Source of the DNA: Anaeramoeba flamelloides
Taxonomy: Eukaryota > Metamonada > Anaeramoebidae
Direction of reading: 5' to 3'
Assembly (NCBI GenBank): GCA_027625915.1
Contig: JANTQA010000033.1
Coordinates: 10,540,001 to 10,604,000, forward strand
Length of the DNA stretch: 64,000 nucleotides
The position numbers and the translations under genes are program-made. The notes beneath the pieces are model-generated. The model worked only from the letters and a program-made list of their open reading frames with translations. It searched no databases and was not told the DNA's origin. Numbering within the stretch: the first letter of the stretch is position 1; each line of letters begins with the position of its first letter. Below are positions 21,688 to 33,181 of this stretch, in pieces.

Positions 21688-23775
21688 ATACAAATTATTC
21701 ACCAGATGAGATATCATTATCATAAGATAGTTGACAATAAGTTCTAAAAGAAACGGTCGGTTTAGAGAAAACAATCACTAAAACTGATTCGGATAAAATT
21801 GATCAAAAGAGTGAATTTATTTAAATCCCTCTTTTCCTTTGAGAAAAGAAAACTAAAAGCTGTAAAAATATTATTAAAGGATAATAATAAATAATCTATT
21901 TCCAATAAAGTAGGGCAAATTTAAGTTATAATATATTTATTAATCTCGATCTTCAAAAAGGTATTTAAATATATAAAACCGTTAACTATCATTTATTGAT
22001 TCTTTTTAATAATTCAATTTTTATTTTAGTATTGGATTGTATAAATAAAATATAGTAAATCTTCTGATCTTGATTTTATCTGATTGTTTTTGGCGGTTAA
22101 AATTGGTGTTTATTATTGTATTTTTGATCGAAAAAATCGTTTTCATAACCTTTGTAATCCCAAAAAAATTTGAATAGAATTGAAAACATATGAATACATT
22201 TGATTGGTCAAAAAAACGTTTTTACCCTTGACATATTTCCATTTTTTTATTGAAATCGGTCCTACATTGTAATACCATAATAAAATGCTATTTTTTTTTT
22301 TTCATTTATTGGAAATATTTTATCTGAATATATTTTGAAATTAATATCTTAGTCATTGATTCAATTGGTATTGTTATTAAACTTAATTTAGTATTGCCAA
22401 TTGACGAATACTTCCAACTAACAAAGATGATTTTTTCTGAAATGTAAAAAAAAAAATGCCACGCTTTTTTCGAAATACCTTATATCTTAGTTTTTATTCT
22501 TTGTTTGTTTTTTTTTACTTATTTTGTGAAAAATGTCTAACCTATATGAAAAAAAAAAAGAGGGGAAGAAAGGGGTTTTTTCATTTTCTTTTTGCTTTTT
22601 TTGTTATTTCTATTAAAAAATGGCAATAGTAATTGATATTTTTTTTCAAAAGATCAACATATATTTTGAAAAAAAGATCAATAACACCTAATATTCCATA
22701 TACTCATTTCAATAATAATAATAATAATAATAAGATATTTATTTAATATTTTTTAGTTTTCTATTTACGCATTATTATTAACTTTTTTTTTTTTTTTTCC
22801 AAGAAGATAGTAATTTTGGTTATATATTTTTAAACTAAAAATCACATTTTCCGGGGTGTATATATCTTTTTTTGTTATATTTTGGTTCTAACTAATTTAA
22901 TTATAGTTTGTTTGTGATGTTTATAGGTGTGCTCTTAGACTAAGAGTTTATTTTTTTTTTATTTTTTTTTATCTTTTTTTTTTTTTTTATTTTTTTCAGT
23001 TTTAAATAATTAATTAAATTACAAATCCTATTTTGTACATAATTTAAAAATAAGAACTTTAAATTGTCCAAAAAAAAATTTTGATTAGTAATATTGTGTC
23101 CGGTGATATTTTTTAAAAAACTGATAAATTAAAAAAAATTAGCTGTTGAAGATGAATCGAAAATTATATTCTTATAATTGTGGTGACCATTTAATTTTTT
23201 AAAACAAGTGGACTAACAATATTATCAGATGAGAAAAAAAACAAATTCTTTGAGTACCTTTATTGTGTCCAGATAATAAATAGTGCACATTTTTCAAATC
23301 TTATTCAATATTTTTATTGATAAATAATCATAATATCATGAATTTAAATAACTAAATCGGAAATAATATATATTGAAGAAGTTCTTAAAGTCGAACTAAG
23401 AGGGATCAAAAAAAATCGAGTAAAAAAAAATCAAAGTTTATCAGTTTTGTGAATTTTTATAATTAAAATTCAAATTTGGAAAATTGAGCCTGTTTAAATT
23501 GTTGTTTCATTGTTATTTTGAATTCTATTTTAATTACAATAATCAATCTAAATAATCCGAATTTTTTAATTTTTTTTTACTATCATGAAAAAAAAAGAAA
23601 AAGAAAAAAAAAAAAGAAAACAATAAAAAAATAAAAAAAATTTAAAATAAAAAAAAATAATAAGATCTTTAAATTATTGTTTTACCATTAATATTTATTT
23701 GATGATTTTTTTGTTACACTAGATAGTCTTGTTGTGACTTGATATGTTGAAAAAAATGTTAAGCTCGATAAAAAA

Positions 23776-23857
23776 CGACGAAGGCAGGATTCGAACCTAC
23801 GCTCCACAAGGGAAACTGATTAGCAGTCAACCGCCTTAACCACTCGGCCACTTCGTC
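23776..23857 (-). tRNA. tRNA-Ser (GCT anticodon)
   Basis: Read on the minus strand, the 82-nt cloverleaf has the acceptor stem GACGAAG/CTTCGTC with discriminator G, and the D arm GTGGCCGAGTGGTTAAGGC. The anticodon loop is CTGCTAA (anticodon GCT, plus-strand positions 23822-23824), reading AGC/AGU serine codons. The class II long variable arm is followed by the T arm GTAGGTTCGAATCCTGC. There is no intron and no encoded CCA. A run of T precedes H4 further downstream, but the terminator was not dissected. Confidence 0.97.
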
Positions 23858-24592
23858 TTTAATTTGAAACGTATTAATTCGTGTGTCGACCACTGCGGGT
23901 ACTTATAGATAAATTTTAAGATGATAAACTTCTTTGAAAGAAAAAACTTTTTTTTTTTTTTCATTTGTCAAAATCTTTAAACTTTTTTTACTGATTGAAC
24001 AAGTATAATTTCACTCACAATTAAAAAAAATACAAAACCTCAAAAATTATTTCTCAAACTCCTCCAAAGAAATAAAAAAAAAAAAAAGCTCAATAAATAA
24101 AACGTTTTAATTATAAAATAACAAACATAAAAGACGAATGACTCTTCTAAATAACCATATTCGAAACAAATTAAATTAAAACCATGATCTTATATTTCGT
24201 TCTCTTTTTAAATACCAAAACTAAGAGTAACTTTAGCCCTTTCAACAAAAAAGACAAAAATTGAAAATATTCGAAATTACTCTTTTTTTAAAACTTGTTT
24301 TTGATATCTCTTCTGTCACCGAATCCTAAAAGTGATCGTATTGGTATTGTATGAAGATTCTATTTGATTTTTCAGTTTATCAAAAAGATACATTTAACTT
24401 TTGTTGATTTTTTTTTAACAAGCTATTTTTGATGATTCAATTTTTTATTTTTTACTTTTTACTATCTTCTACAAACCTCCAACAAAAAAAAACTTGATAA
24501 TTTTGTTTTATAAAAGAAAAAAACAAAAAAAAAAATAAAAAAAAAAAAAAATTTAAAGTTTTTTTTTATTTTTAAAAGATCTTGGAAATGGC
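23858..24592. other. Short intergenic region between tRNA-Ser and histone H4
   Basis: This AT-rich stretch of about 735 bp contains the upstream region of the tRNA (minus strand) and the 3' flank of H4 (minus strand). A 30-bp patch (about 23876-23905) has more G/C than its surroundings but no recognisable gene. I see nothing else. Confidence 0.55.
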
Positions 24593-24900
24593 TTAGACAC
24601 CATAACCATAGACAGTTCTTCTTTGTCTTTTTAATGCATAAACAACATCTAAAACAGTAACTGTTTTTTTCTTCTTGCGTGTTCTGTATAGGTAACTGCA
24701 TCACGAACAACGTTTTCAAGGAAGGCTCTGAGAACGTTCCTTACTTCATCATAGATTGTTGCAGAGATTCTTTTGACACCTCCTCTTCTGGCCAATCTTC
24801 TGATAGCTGGTCTACTAATTCCTTTAACAGATTCAAGAATTGCTTTTCTTCTTTTGGCTCCTCCTTTACCCATTCCTTTTCCTTTTCCTTTTCCTGACAT
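24593..24900 (-). CDS. Histone H4 (frame break at an A7 run near the C-terminus)
   Basis: This is the core nucleosomal histone. The frame from 24900 reads [19 protein letters not shown], then [28 protein letters not shown], and then hits a stop (KKQLLF*) at 24649. The missing H4 C-terminus is present in another frame directly downstream: [20 protein letters not shown] followed by YGV and TAA at 24593-24595. The two frames meet at an A7 run (coding strand; plus-strand T7 at 24664-24670). Five A would restore HARRKTVTV; eight would give HARRKKTVTV. An assembly indel is the simplest explanation; a pseudogene or a -1 slip on A AAA AAA is possible. The tail is also divergent, with two residues fewer than canonical H4 before the ARRGG core and Lys instead of Arg3. 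No intron. Confidence 0.93.
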
Positions 24901-26981
24901 ATTTGATAAATTGTTTTTTAAGTTTTTTGTAAAGATTAAAAAATGGAATTAAAGAACTGTAAAAATGTTTTTAACATTCAAAGAAAAATATATCTTCGTC
25001 AATTGTATCTTAATTTGAAACAATTTCTATTGTGGTCTTTGGGTATTTCATATTTGATTTAATATTAATAATTTTTTAATTCCATATAAATAATTTTGAA
25101 AAATAATCCAATATTTTTACGATTTTTATTTTTTAAAAATATTTGGAAAACTATAAAAAAGAAAACATTAGTTTTTGAATTAACAACCTAAAAAATTCAC
25201 TTTATTTTCAATATCCAATTTCAATGCATAGAGCAACAAATTTCAATCTACAACTTTGATAACTCTTATAAAAAAAGAAAAAATCTCAAAAAAGGAAGTT
25301 AGAATTTTTCCCATTTAGAATTCAAACACAAAAAATAATTTAAAACCTATAACTTGAGTTGTATTAAAAAAAAAAAAACATATTCAATCAATTTTGTTAA
25401 ATTTACAACACAAAAAAGGGAAAAAACCCTTTTTTTTGTCTGAAATTTATTTTTTATCAATTTTACTTTATACAATTTTTAACTCACACTCTAAATATTT
25501 ATTTCCAATTATTTGATGAAAAAACTCAAAAGATCCTTACAAAACCAAATGACAATAAATTTTTTTAGACCCTAAATTCATACCTTTCACTTGAAAACAT
25601 CCTGTTTCATTGACGATATTTTTAATAATTAATTGTTAAAAAGTTTCAATTCATATTCCTATTAGGTAATTATCTTTTTCAAAAAAGTGTATTTGGAGAA
25701 ATATAAGTAATATTTGATCTCTTTTTAATTTATTCTGTTTTTGTTTTTATTCTAGATATTATGTGAATTAAGAACACCCAAACGAAACTAGTATTTAATA
25801 AATGGAAAAAGAACAATTGTTCAAAGATTCATTGATTTAAATTTCAAATCCCATATTTTTTTTAATAGAATTCTGGACTAACCCGACTATTAACAATCAT
25901 TCTCTTTTGTTTTTCTCTAAAAAATTTTCTTTTTGAAGAATGTGTATATACAATTCTGTCCAATAGAAGAAACTTCAAGAGAGATTTATTACTCAGATAT
26001 TGAAATTATCAATGAAGAAAAAATTTTCATTTTGCTTTTGTTTTTCATTTTTTTCTTTTTCTTTTTCAAGACTAGTGGGCCAAACTAATAGGTTATAATT
26101 TTTGATCTCTCTGTATTTGTTACCCCTTTTATATTCTACCTATTGAATTAACTTATAGTCCTTATTGGAAAGAATTGCATTAAAACAAAGATAACCATTG
26201 AAATTGTTTCCAATTTAAATCTCAAAAAGCACCAAGTATTTTTAAATAAATTGGTTTACATATTTTTCTCGTTAATTATTAACTTTTGCAATCTCGAGAT
26301 CATTTCTTAATTCATTTGTGTATTGTTTAATACATTATTTTCCTTCTATTAATTGCAAAATAAAAAGATCCAAAATTTTCATTCAGCTTTCCATAAAATC
26401 ACATTCCAAGAATCGGGAATAAAATCTTCCAATACCCAATTCTCAAAAAGTAAATTAATGATTTAAGCTACTTTTGAGATCTAAAAATTTGAAATGTGTT
26501 ATACAATTTAATAATTACTAATTTTGGAAAGCTTAATGAAAATTTTGTACCATTTATTTTGCAACAAATAGTATTAAGCCAATAATCTGGAAATTTGGAA
26601 ATATTTTACCAAGCTAATTCTCTTTTAAAGCACATTATAAACAATATTAAACGTTTTTACCTTTTCGCTCCACTTCTACTGATCTCCATTTCTCTCTATT
26701 AACTACCGAAAATTTTTAAAAACCACAAACCAAAAACAAATAATTAATATGCAAAAAAAAAACTTAATGATTGAATTCTTATTTTTTTCTTTTTTCTTCT
26801 CCAAATATATTGAAATTATCAAGTAACTGATATTTTAAAAGATTGAACAATCTTATTGAATCTAAGATATAAAGTAACAATTTTTTCAAACAAAAAATAT
26901 TTTCATTTTCTCTCAATTAATTTTAATTGTTGAATAAACTTTTAAAATTTTTTTTCTCGATTTCCTATTACTTTTCACTAA
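24901..26981. other. Divergent promoter region between H4 and POLA2
   Basis: H4 and POLA2 are transcribed away from this 2-kb AT-rich region. A MITE with TTTTCATTCAGCTTTCC ends occupies 26376-26542. No other gene, conserved histone promoter element or RNA is recognisable. Confidence 0.55.
26376..26542. mobile_element. MITE with TTTTCATTCAGCTTTCCA ends, copy 1
   Basis: TTTTCATTCAGCTTTCCA at the left end is answered by TGGAAAGCTTAATGAAAA at the right end, 167 bp in all; complementarity continues into the flanking CAAAA/TTTTG. The family recurs at 39620-39783 and around 42281-42669. Non-coding. Confidence 0.65.
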
Positions 26982-29900
26982 ATGACGACACAAACAAGCA
27001 AATACAAACTAAGAAAAAACTCTGGAAAGAAAGAAATTATTTTCAATGTAGATCTAATTGTACCAGAAGTCGATTCTTTTCTGGAATATCATATCAGATC
27101 CTTAGTGCCAACAAAATCTGAAAAGGAATTATACATGTACGAAGAAATAGAATTTAAAGTCCAAGGTAAATCATTTCACCACCCTTTCGAAGCAAAACAT
27201 CTCAAGTTTATTTGAGAACAACAACATGATCACAAAAGAACAAAAAAAAATGGGAAATTAATAAAATAAAATATTAACGAATAGAATAATTTTTTTTTAT
27301 TGGTATTGATCTGTTGAAAACAATCTAATCTTCTTTTTTAACCCCTTTTCTTTCCACTCAAACAGAATTGGAAAAAAGGTTAATGGGCTTGGGTGAAAAG
27401 TTACAAAAAGTGAATAAGGTCAAAGACGTATCCTTTATTGTACCTTCAAGCCAGGAGCCGATTTGCATTTTGGGGAGGGTTTGTATGGAAGACCCAAAAC
27501 TAACAACCAACAACATTATGATCGAAGGGAGTCTTGAACGAGACAATGGGAGAAGAGTCTCGCTTGATCTTAGCCAGTTAAATGACTATTCATTTTTCGC
27601 AGGGCAGGTAGTCCTCATTCGGGGTACCATCCCAACAGAAGGGAGGATGAAGGTGATGGGCTATTTAGATACAGTCTACCCACCAAGGTTGCAAGTAAGG
27701 GTGGGGAGCATTCTTAACTACCAAAAGCCACGCTCCTTAAAAGAGCAATCCATCGAGTCAGTCTTAGAGCAAATTGAGTCAAATAAAAATGAGAACAACC
27801 CCGAAACAGAAACGAAGTACTTTACCAAAATCATTGTAACAAAGGGCCCCTATGAAACTTTACAAGGAGACGACCAATGTTTGTCTGATCTCTTAAAACT
27901 AATTAAAACCGAATCACCAGATATTATAATGTTGATCGGTCCCTTTTTAAGCGACAAAAGCGATTACATCAAGTTTGCCCAAGGAGAACAAACTTTTTTT
28001 AATGATTTCCAAAATAGAATGGGCAGTTGGATCCAAGTTGTAAATCAAACCTTTTCCAAAACAAAGACCAAAACCCCCCAAATAATCTTAATTCCGGACC
28101 TTTCAGATGTTGTGAATGAATTTGTATTCCCCCAACCACCTTTCAAATGGAACTTATTTGGACAAGGAACAAAACCTAAAAACGTAAATTTTATCTTTTT
28201 TTTTTTATTATCTTTTGATTTTTAATTAAATTTTTGATTTTTATTCTTTTATTTTTTCCCGTTTCCCTTATATCATCCCGGTGCCCCTAAGAATTGTGGT
28301 TTGTGTTTCTTTTTTTTTTTTTTTTTATTCAATAAAAAAAAAAAAAATGTTGTTACTTCTTTTTTTTTTTTTTTTTTTTTTAAAAAATAAAAAAATTTAA
28401 TTCTCTTTTGTATTTTTTTTTTTTTCTTTTTTCTTTTTTTTAAAAATTTTAGGTTTTTTTTTTTTTTTTTTGTTTTTTTTTTTTTTTTCTTTTTTTTACA
28501 AATTTTAAAAAAAAAATCCATTTTCTTTCCAAAAAACAACATCGTTCCATGTTAACAGAAAATACTTACCCCTCATTGGTTAAAACGAATACGATCTTTT
28601 CTTACAGTAAAACAGAAAAAATACAACGATTTTTTTTTTCCACAAAAACCACATTTTTTACAAAAAAAAAATTTATTTTAATACCTCAAAATCTCACTTA
28701 CCAAGACTTTAAAAAATACACCTAAGAAGATATCACAACCAGTTTGCCCAGTTAAGGCAGCCATTGGCACCAACGTATCAATAAATCCCAAGAATTCGAT
28801 AATTTCCCCACGAATTAATACTACTCTTCATCACTACTTTGTGGTTGGTGGTTTTTATTTGTAATAAAACAAAAATAAAAACGAAAAAACGTGATTTTTG
28901 CATAAAAAAAAAATTCATTTTAATACGTGAATAAAACAACACCACCGCCTTAACCAAAAAGAAAGTACAGTGTCTAGGATTTGTATTAATAATTCATTTG
29001 GAATATGCCACCTTAAGCAATAAGTATTTTTAATAAATAAAAATAAAAATCTTGTTGAGATACTAAATAATGTTTTTTTTTTGAAAATTGCATTTTGGTT
29101 GATGGAAATGGAAAAGTTAACACCATCAAAACAATCTATTAATTACGAGTATATTTTTTGAATTCCAAAATTTCACTTGTTTCGAATATAAAAACACAAA
29201 CAAAGCAACCCATTGATCATTTTTAACAAAAATTTAGTTAATTCTTGAAAATTGTGTGTTTCATTTTTATAGTTGTATTTTGGAAAGCATTTATTTTTTT
29301 AAAACAAATATTTATTTTTCAAAGTATTTTTAATCTTTAATTTTTCAATTCAAATACCAAAATCAATAGAAGCATATATTCATAAATAACTCTAAATATG
29401 ATGGAGGGTTAACACAAAATTATCTTTGAAATTCAGATCTAAATAAAGTAACAAATTTTTCTTCTTTAAAGTTTGAAAAAAAGTTCATTTTCTATTTTTT
29501 CAAAAAAAGAAAAAAATTTTTAATTTTATTTGAAAAATTGTTTATCTTTGTTTCACAAGAATCACTATAACCATTTAAATCATTATTGAAATAAAAATTT
29601 TGATTTTGAATTTTTGAGGATCAAATTACAACATTCCCAAATATCTAAGCTCCATCCAAAAATGTGGGGCAAAAAAATATCCATCAATATAAGAATAAAT
29701 TCTTTATTCAGTTATTAAACTCAAAGCTTTAGACAAAAAAAAACGAATCCATTAATAATAATAAAACTCTTGATTAAAATTTGTGTTTATTGATCAAAGT
29801 TCGAAGAATAAAAAATAAAAAAAAAAAAAAAATTGCCCCTAATTTTTGGAAAAATATCCAAAATTAGTAATGTCTATTTAACAATCTTTAGTTCGATCTT

Positions 29901-32900
29901 TTTTTCAATTTTTTTTTTTGATAATGTAAAATCATACTTCAATATATTTTTGATTTGATCTTTAGATTTTTTGTTTTTCATTTGATCATTAACTTTTTGT
30001 TTTTCCCAGTAACTTTTTGTGTTTTTTTTGTTTTTTTTTTTTTTTTTTTAAAACATTTAAAAAAGCAAACTGAATGAAAAAAAAAAAAAAAAAAAAACCT
30101 TTTTATTTTTTCTTTTTTTTTTGTTTATCTCACCTCTTTAATTGAAGTGTACAACTGTTCTGAGCAATTTTTCCACCAAAGTCCATCGAAGTCAACTCAA
30201 TTGTTTAGAATCAAAAAGAATTTTTGGTTGATTTCTTATCACATCTCTTCTGAACTTTGTTAAATTTTGGACAATAATAATAACAAAGTAAAAATGAAAA
30301 AAAATGAAGAATTCGAAAAAATAATGAAATGAGAAATTTGACTCTATTATTTTTTCAAAATTAAAAAATTTTGCAAAATAATTTTAATTCAAAAAAAAAT
30401 ATTTAGAATCCATTAATAAAACTTCAAAATACAAGAAATTAAGTATGATATGTTAAAAAACATATTATTGTCGTACATTTTGTATAATTGAATTAATATT
30501 AAGAAATAATTATTGAAATAAAAAATGCCCTATATTATTGGAAATAGCTTATTAGAAAATTTTCTTATGAAAAAATCATATTTCATGTTAAAATAAAAAC
30601 AAAATTTCTAAGTAAACTTTTTAAATTGTAAAAAAAAAATTAATGATAATAACTACTCTTATTAAAACAATACCGATATTTTACAATATGCCCAATAAAA
30701 CGATTTTTTTGGCTAACCAAAAGAATTAGCTCAAAACAGAAAATAAAAATCTTTATATTAATATTTATTACAATAAATACAGTTTATGATGCAATGTTAA
30801 TGAAAATAGCAATGGCCCAAGTCAAAAAATTTTATATTTTAAGAAATAAAATGAATTTAAATGTTTTCTTTTTCAGAAAAAATGAAAAAAAACTAAATTT
30901 TTAGTTTCTGAATTTCTGATTAGATCATATTTTTTTGGCACTTTCAATATGTAAAATATGAAAGTAAATTATAGAATATCACCAACAACACATTTTAATA
31001 TTTCCCCCCACTGTTACAAGAGATACTGTTCTTTTTATAAAATATTTACGAACATTATTAGAAAAGTTACATACAAAATTATCTACAAAATTATCTACAA
31101 AATTATTAACCAAAAATTTGACAAATATTTTATTGAAAAAAAAAAAAAAACAATTATTTTGTTTACATTTTTAATGAAAATAACAATATTAATGAGATTA
31201 GTAAAAAAATAACATATTAATATGGTAAATGTATAAAAGACACATTTTTCTAAAAAAATATTTATAAAAATTACAGAAACATATTTATTCCACTCTAAAA
31301 GGATCAAATTGTTTCTAAAAATTTAATATTCAAGAAACTGGTAAAATTTTGGATCAAACCCAATTTTTAATTATTTTTTTGTATTTTTTTGGAGATGAAA
31401 TCTTTAATCAAATAAGATTCGTTTTTTTTTTATTTTATTTTTACAATTAATAATACAACAACACTGTGCAAAAATAATTTCTGAAAAATTGACATTTTTT
31501 TGATAAAATTATGATTTTTTCATTAACGACCATACTTTTTGGGTATGTGCACAAAGTTCAGGAAACTTAACAATATGTCAAATGTTTAAAAGACAACAAT
31601 CAATTCCATTTTATCAACCATTGGATATATTTCGGTTTGTTTGAATTTGAAAAAAAGTATTTTCAATTTTCTCTTGGCGTTTCTATCATAAACACTTCCT
31701 TTCTTTTTTAAATACAACAGAGTGTTACTAAATACAGCAAAAATATTGTCAAGTTTCCTGAACTTTGTGCACATACCCAAAAAGTATGGTCGTTAATGAA
31801 AAAATCATAATTTTATCAAAAAAATGTCAATTTTTCAGAAATCATTTTTGCACATGTAAATACCCAGGAACAACAGAAAAAAAAAATTTCACAAATACCC
31901 TCTTTTTTATTATTTTAATTCTATTCAATTGGAAATTTTTTTTTTTTTTTATTTTTTTATAAATAATGAGTATCAAAAGACAAAATAAAATTAAAAATTT
32001 AATATATATACTACATACTTAAGCACACATTGATCCATCTGACAAAGTATTGCCTAAATAAAAACAAAATTAATCCAATTTTAGATTTTTTTTAATTTTT
32101 TATTTCAAGAATCTTTATTGAAATCTATTCAAAATTTGCATAGTTAAAGAACGGGTTAATTATTGCTATATTCTTATCAAATCTGAAAAAAACCCTGCAT
32201 TAAAAAAAGAAAAATCAACCGAGCAATCTAAAAAAAAAAAAAAAAAAACAACTATTAAAAGGGTGTACAACCTTCTTTTAAATCTCCAGAAACCCCTTAA
32301 AAATTGAGAAACAATGAACGTTTTTCAAGACATTTGTATTAAAAAAATTAATCCATTTTTTACATTTAATTACGAATATTCCGATATTAATTTCTAAATC
32401 TTCTCAATCCGATTTTGCAACACAACAAGCCCATTTGACTTGAAAAAAAAAAAAAAAATAACAGGATCTCAGAATTAATGACTGGAATTTGAAATTAAAA
32501 TGGAATAAAAACCTATCATGTTTTCTTTTTTCCTATCTTCACCACCCAGTTCATTTATTATTTTCGAAGAATAGAGACCCATTATATTCCATAAAATTTC
32601 CGAATTTCTTATTTTATATAAAAAAAAAAAAAATTAATTACTAAAGAAATTTCTATTATTATAAAATTCTTTTCCACTTTTACCTTTAAACATTTTAAAA
32701 TATTTTATAGGTTCACCTCCACTGGAACCCTTCTATGATAAGAATTAACGAACTTTTGATTGGGTGCGTTTCAAATGATACACTTTTTGATCTCTCCCGC
32801 CAAGAAATCTCAAAAAGTAACAACAAAATACAAAATGAAAAAATACCAAGATTGATAGATCATTTCTTTAAGCAACAGAGCTTCTACCCAATTTACCCCG

Positions 32901-33181
32901 GAAGCGACGAATCCATGTTAAGCCTTTCCCATCAAAATAAACTAAAAATACCATTCCTTCCCGATATAATGATTTTTTCTTCAAGGTTGAAATATTTTGT
33001 TAAAGAAGTTAATGGTGTTATCTGTATAAACCCAGGCTCTTTGACAACTGGTAACACTGGTGGCACATTTGCAAAAATCGTGATTCTCCCGCCAACTTTC
33101 AATGACGAGAACGAAGATGAAGACAGTCTGATCACAAACCAAATAAATCAACGCACCCGTGTTGAAGTAATTCGTATTTAA
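26982..33181 (+). CDS. POLA2: DNA polymerase alpha subunit B, three exons with a 4.5-kb intron
   Basis: The B subunit of DNA polymerase alpha-primase tethers the catalytic subunit during primer synthesis. Exons 26982-27165, 27366-28183 and 32711-33181 join in frame to 490 residues (introns GTAAAT...AAACAG, 200 bp, and GTAAAT...TTATAG, 4,527 bp). Exon 2 encodes the OB fold (GRVCMEDPKLTTNNIMIEGS, VSLDLSQLNDYSFFAGQVVL) and starts the inactive phosphoesterase domain (GPYETL, PDIIMLIGPFLSDKSDYI, VFPQPPF). Exon 3 carries the family C-terminus: LLIGCVSNDTLFDLSRQEIS, IPFLPDIMIFSSRLKYFVKE, INPGSLTTGNTGGTFAKI, VEVIRI*. Human POLA2 is about 598 residues. The difference is mostly at the N-terminus, where the helical domain that docks partners is missing or lies in an unrecognised upstream exon. 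The ATG at 26982 is the first in frame. Confidence 0.93.
28573..28838 (-). other. Possible exons of an unidentified gene nested antisense in the POLA2 intron
   Basis: On the minus strand the balanced-composition stretch 28838-28707 is open and reads VVLIRGEIIEFLGFIDTLV then PMAALTGQTGCDIFLGVFFK, followed exactly by a consensus GTAAGT donor. About 100 bp downstream a short stretch reading IVFVLTNE (28597-28573) follows an AAAAG acceptor and ends at a second GTAAGT donor (G|GTAAGT). A possible terminal exon lies after CAATTCTTAG near 28288. The phases join (KVL|IVFVLTNEG). I recognise no family. The opposite strand is also open across the first stretch, so coding status is uncertain. Confidence 0.28.
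31465..31854. mobile_element. Foldback element with 112-bp near-identical arms in the POLA2 intron
   Basis: The left arm 31465-31576 (starting TGTGCAAAAATAATTTCTGA) and right arm 31743-31854 (ending TCAGAAATCATTTTTGCACA) are inverted copies; by eye I find two mismatches in 112 positions. The 166-bp loop is AT-rich and has no recognisable coding. Such arm identity in a rapidly decaying background points to recent insertion or gene conversion. A target-site duplication is not clear. Confidence 0.85.

Larger units (their letters stand above)
19783..23775. other. Intergenic region with an ABCC fragment and a MITE
   Basis: Four kilobases of AT-rich DNA lie between the SDR gene and tRNA-Ser. I recognise only a short ABCC-transporter-like relic (20151-20264), a TA-flanked MITE (21510-21687), a G/T-rich patch at about 21323-21345 and an AAT microsatellite at about 22711-22733. 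Confidence 0.6.
28184..32710 (+). other. Giant intron of POLA2
   Basis: The 4,527-bp intron (donor AAC|GTAAAT, acceptor TTTTATAG|GTT) opens with T-rich tracts. On the opposite strand, 28573-28838 holds possible exons of an unknown gene. A 390-bp foldback element lies at 31465-31854, and a 12-bp tandem repeat (ACAAAATTATCT) at about 31074-31110. The remainder is AT-rich DNA without recognisable content. Confidence 0.75.

Noticed and set aside
24664..24670. Programmed -1 frameshift in histone H4 as a real regulatory device
   Set aside because: Two other genes in the window also break at or near homopolymers, so assembly indels are the more economical explanation; noted as a finding to check, not asserted.
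28273..28542. Lys-rich open frame on the minus strand at the start of the POLA2 intron
   Set aside because: It is made from T homopolymers and contains no protein-like sequence.
28561..28575. ATACTTACC sequence resembling the 5' end of U1 snRNA
   Set aside because: The U1 stem-loop I sequence (binding site of U1-70K) does not follow; it is explained by a GTAAGT donor on the opposite strand.
28707..28838. Possible PMP3/UPF0057 small membrane protein, or Sm-like protein end (IRGE..FLG.ID)
   Set aside because: Spacing of the conserved Pro, Gly-Cys and GYIPG motifs does not fit PMP3, and the Sm1 motif is absent; left as unidentified.
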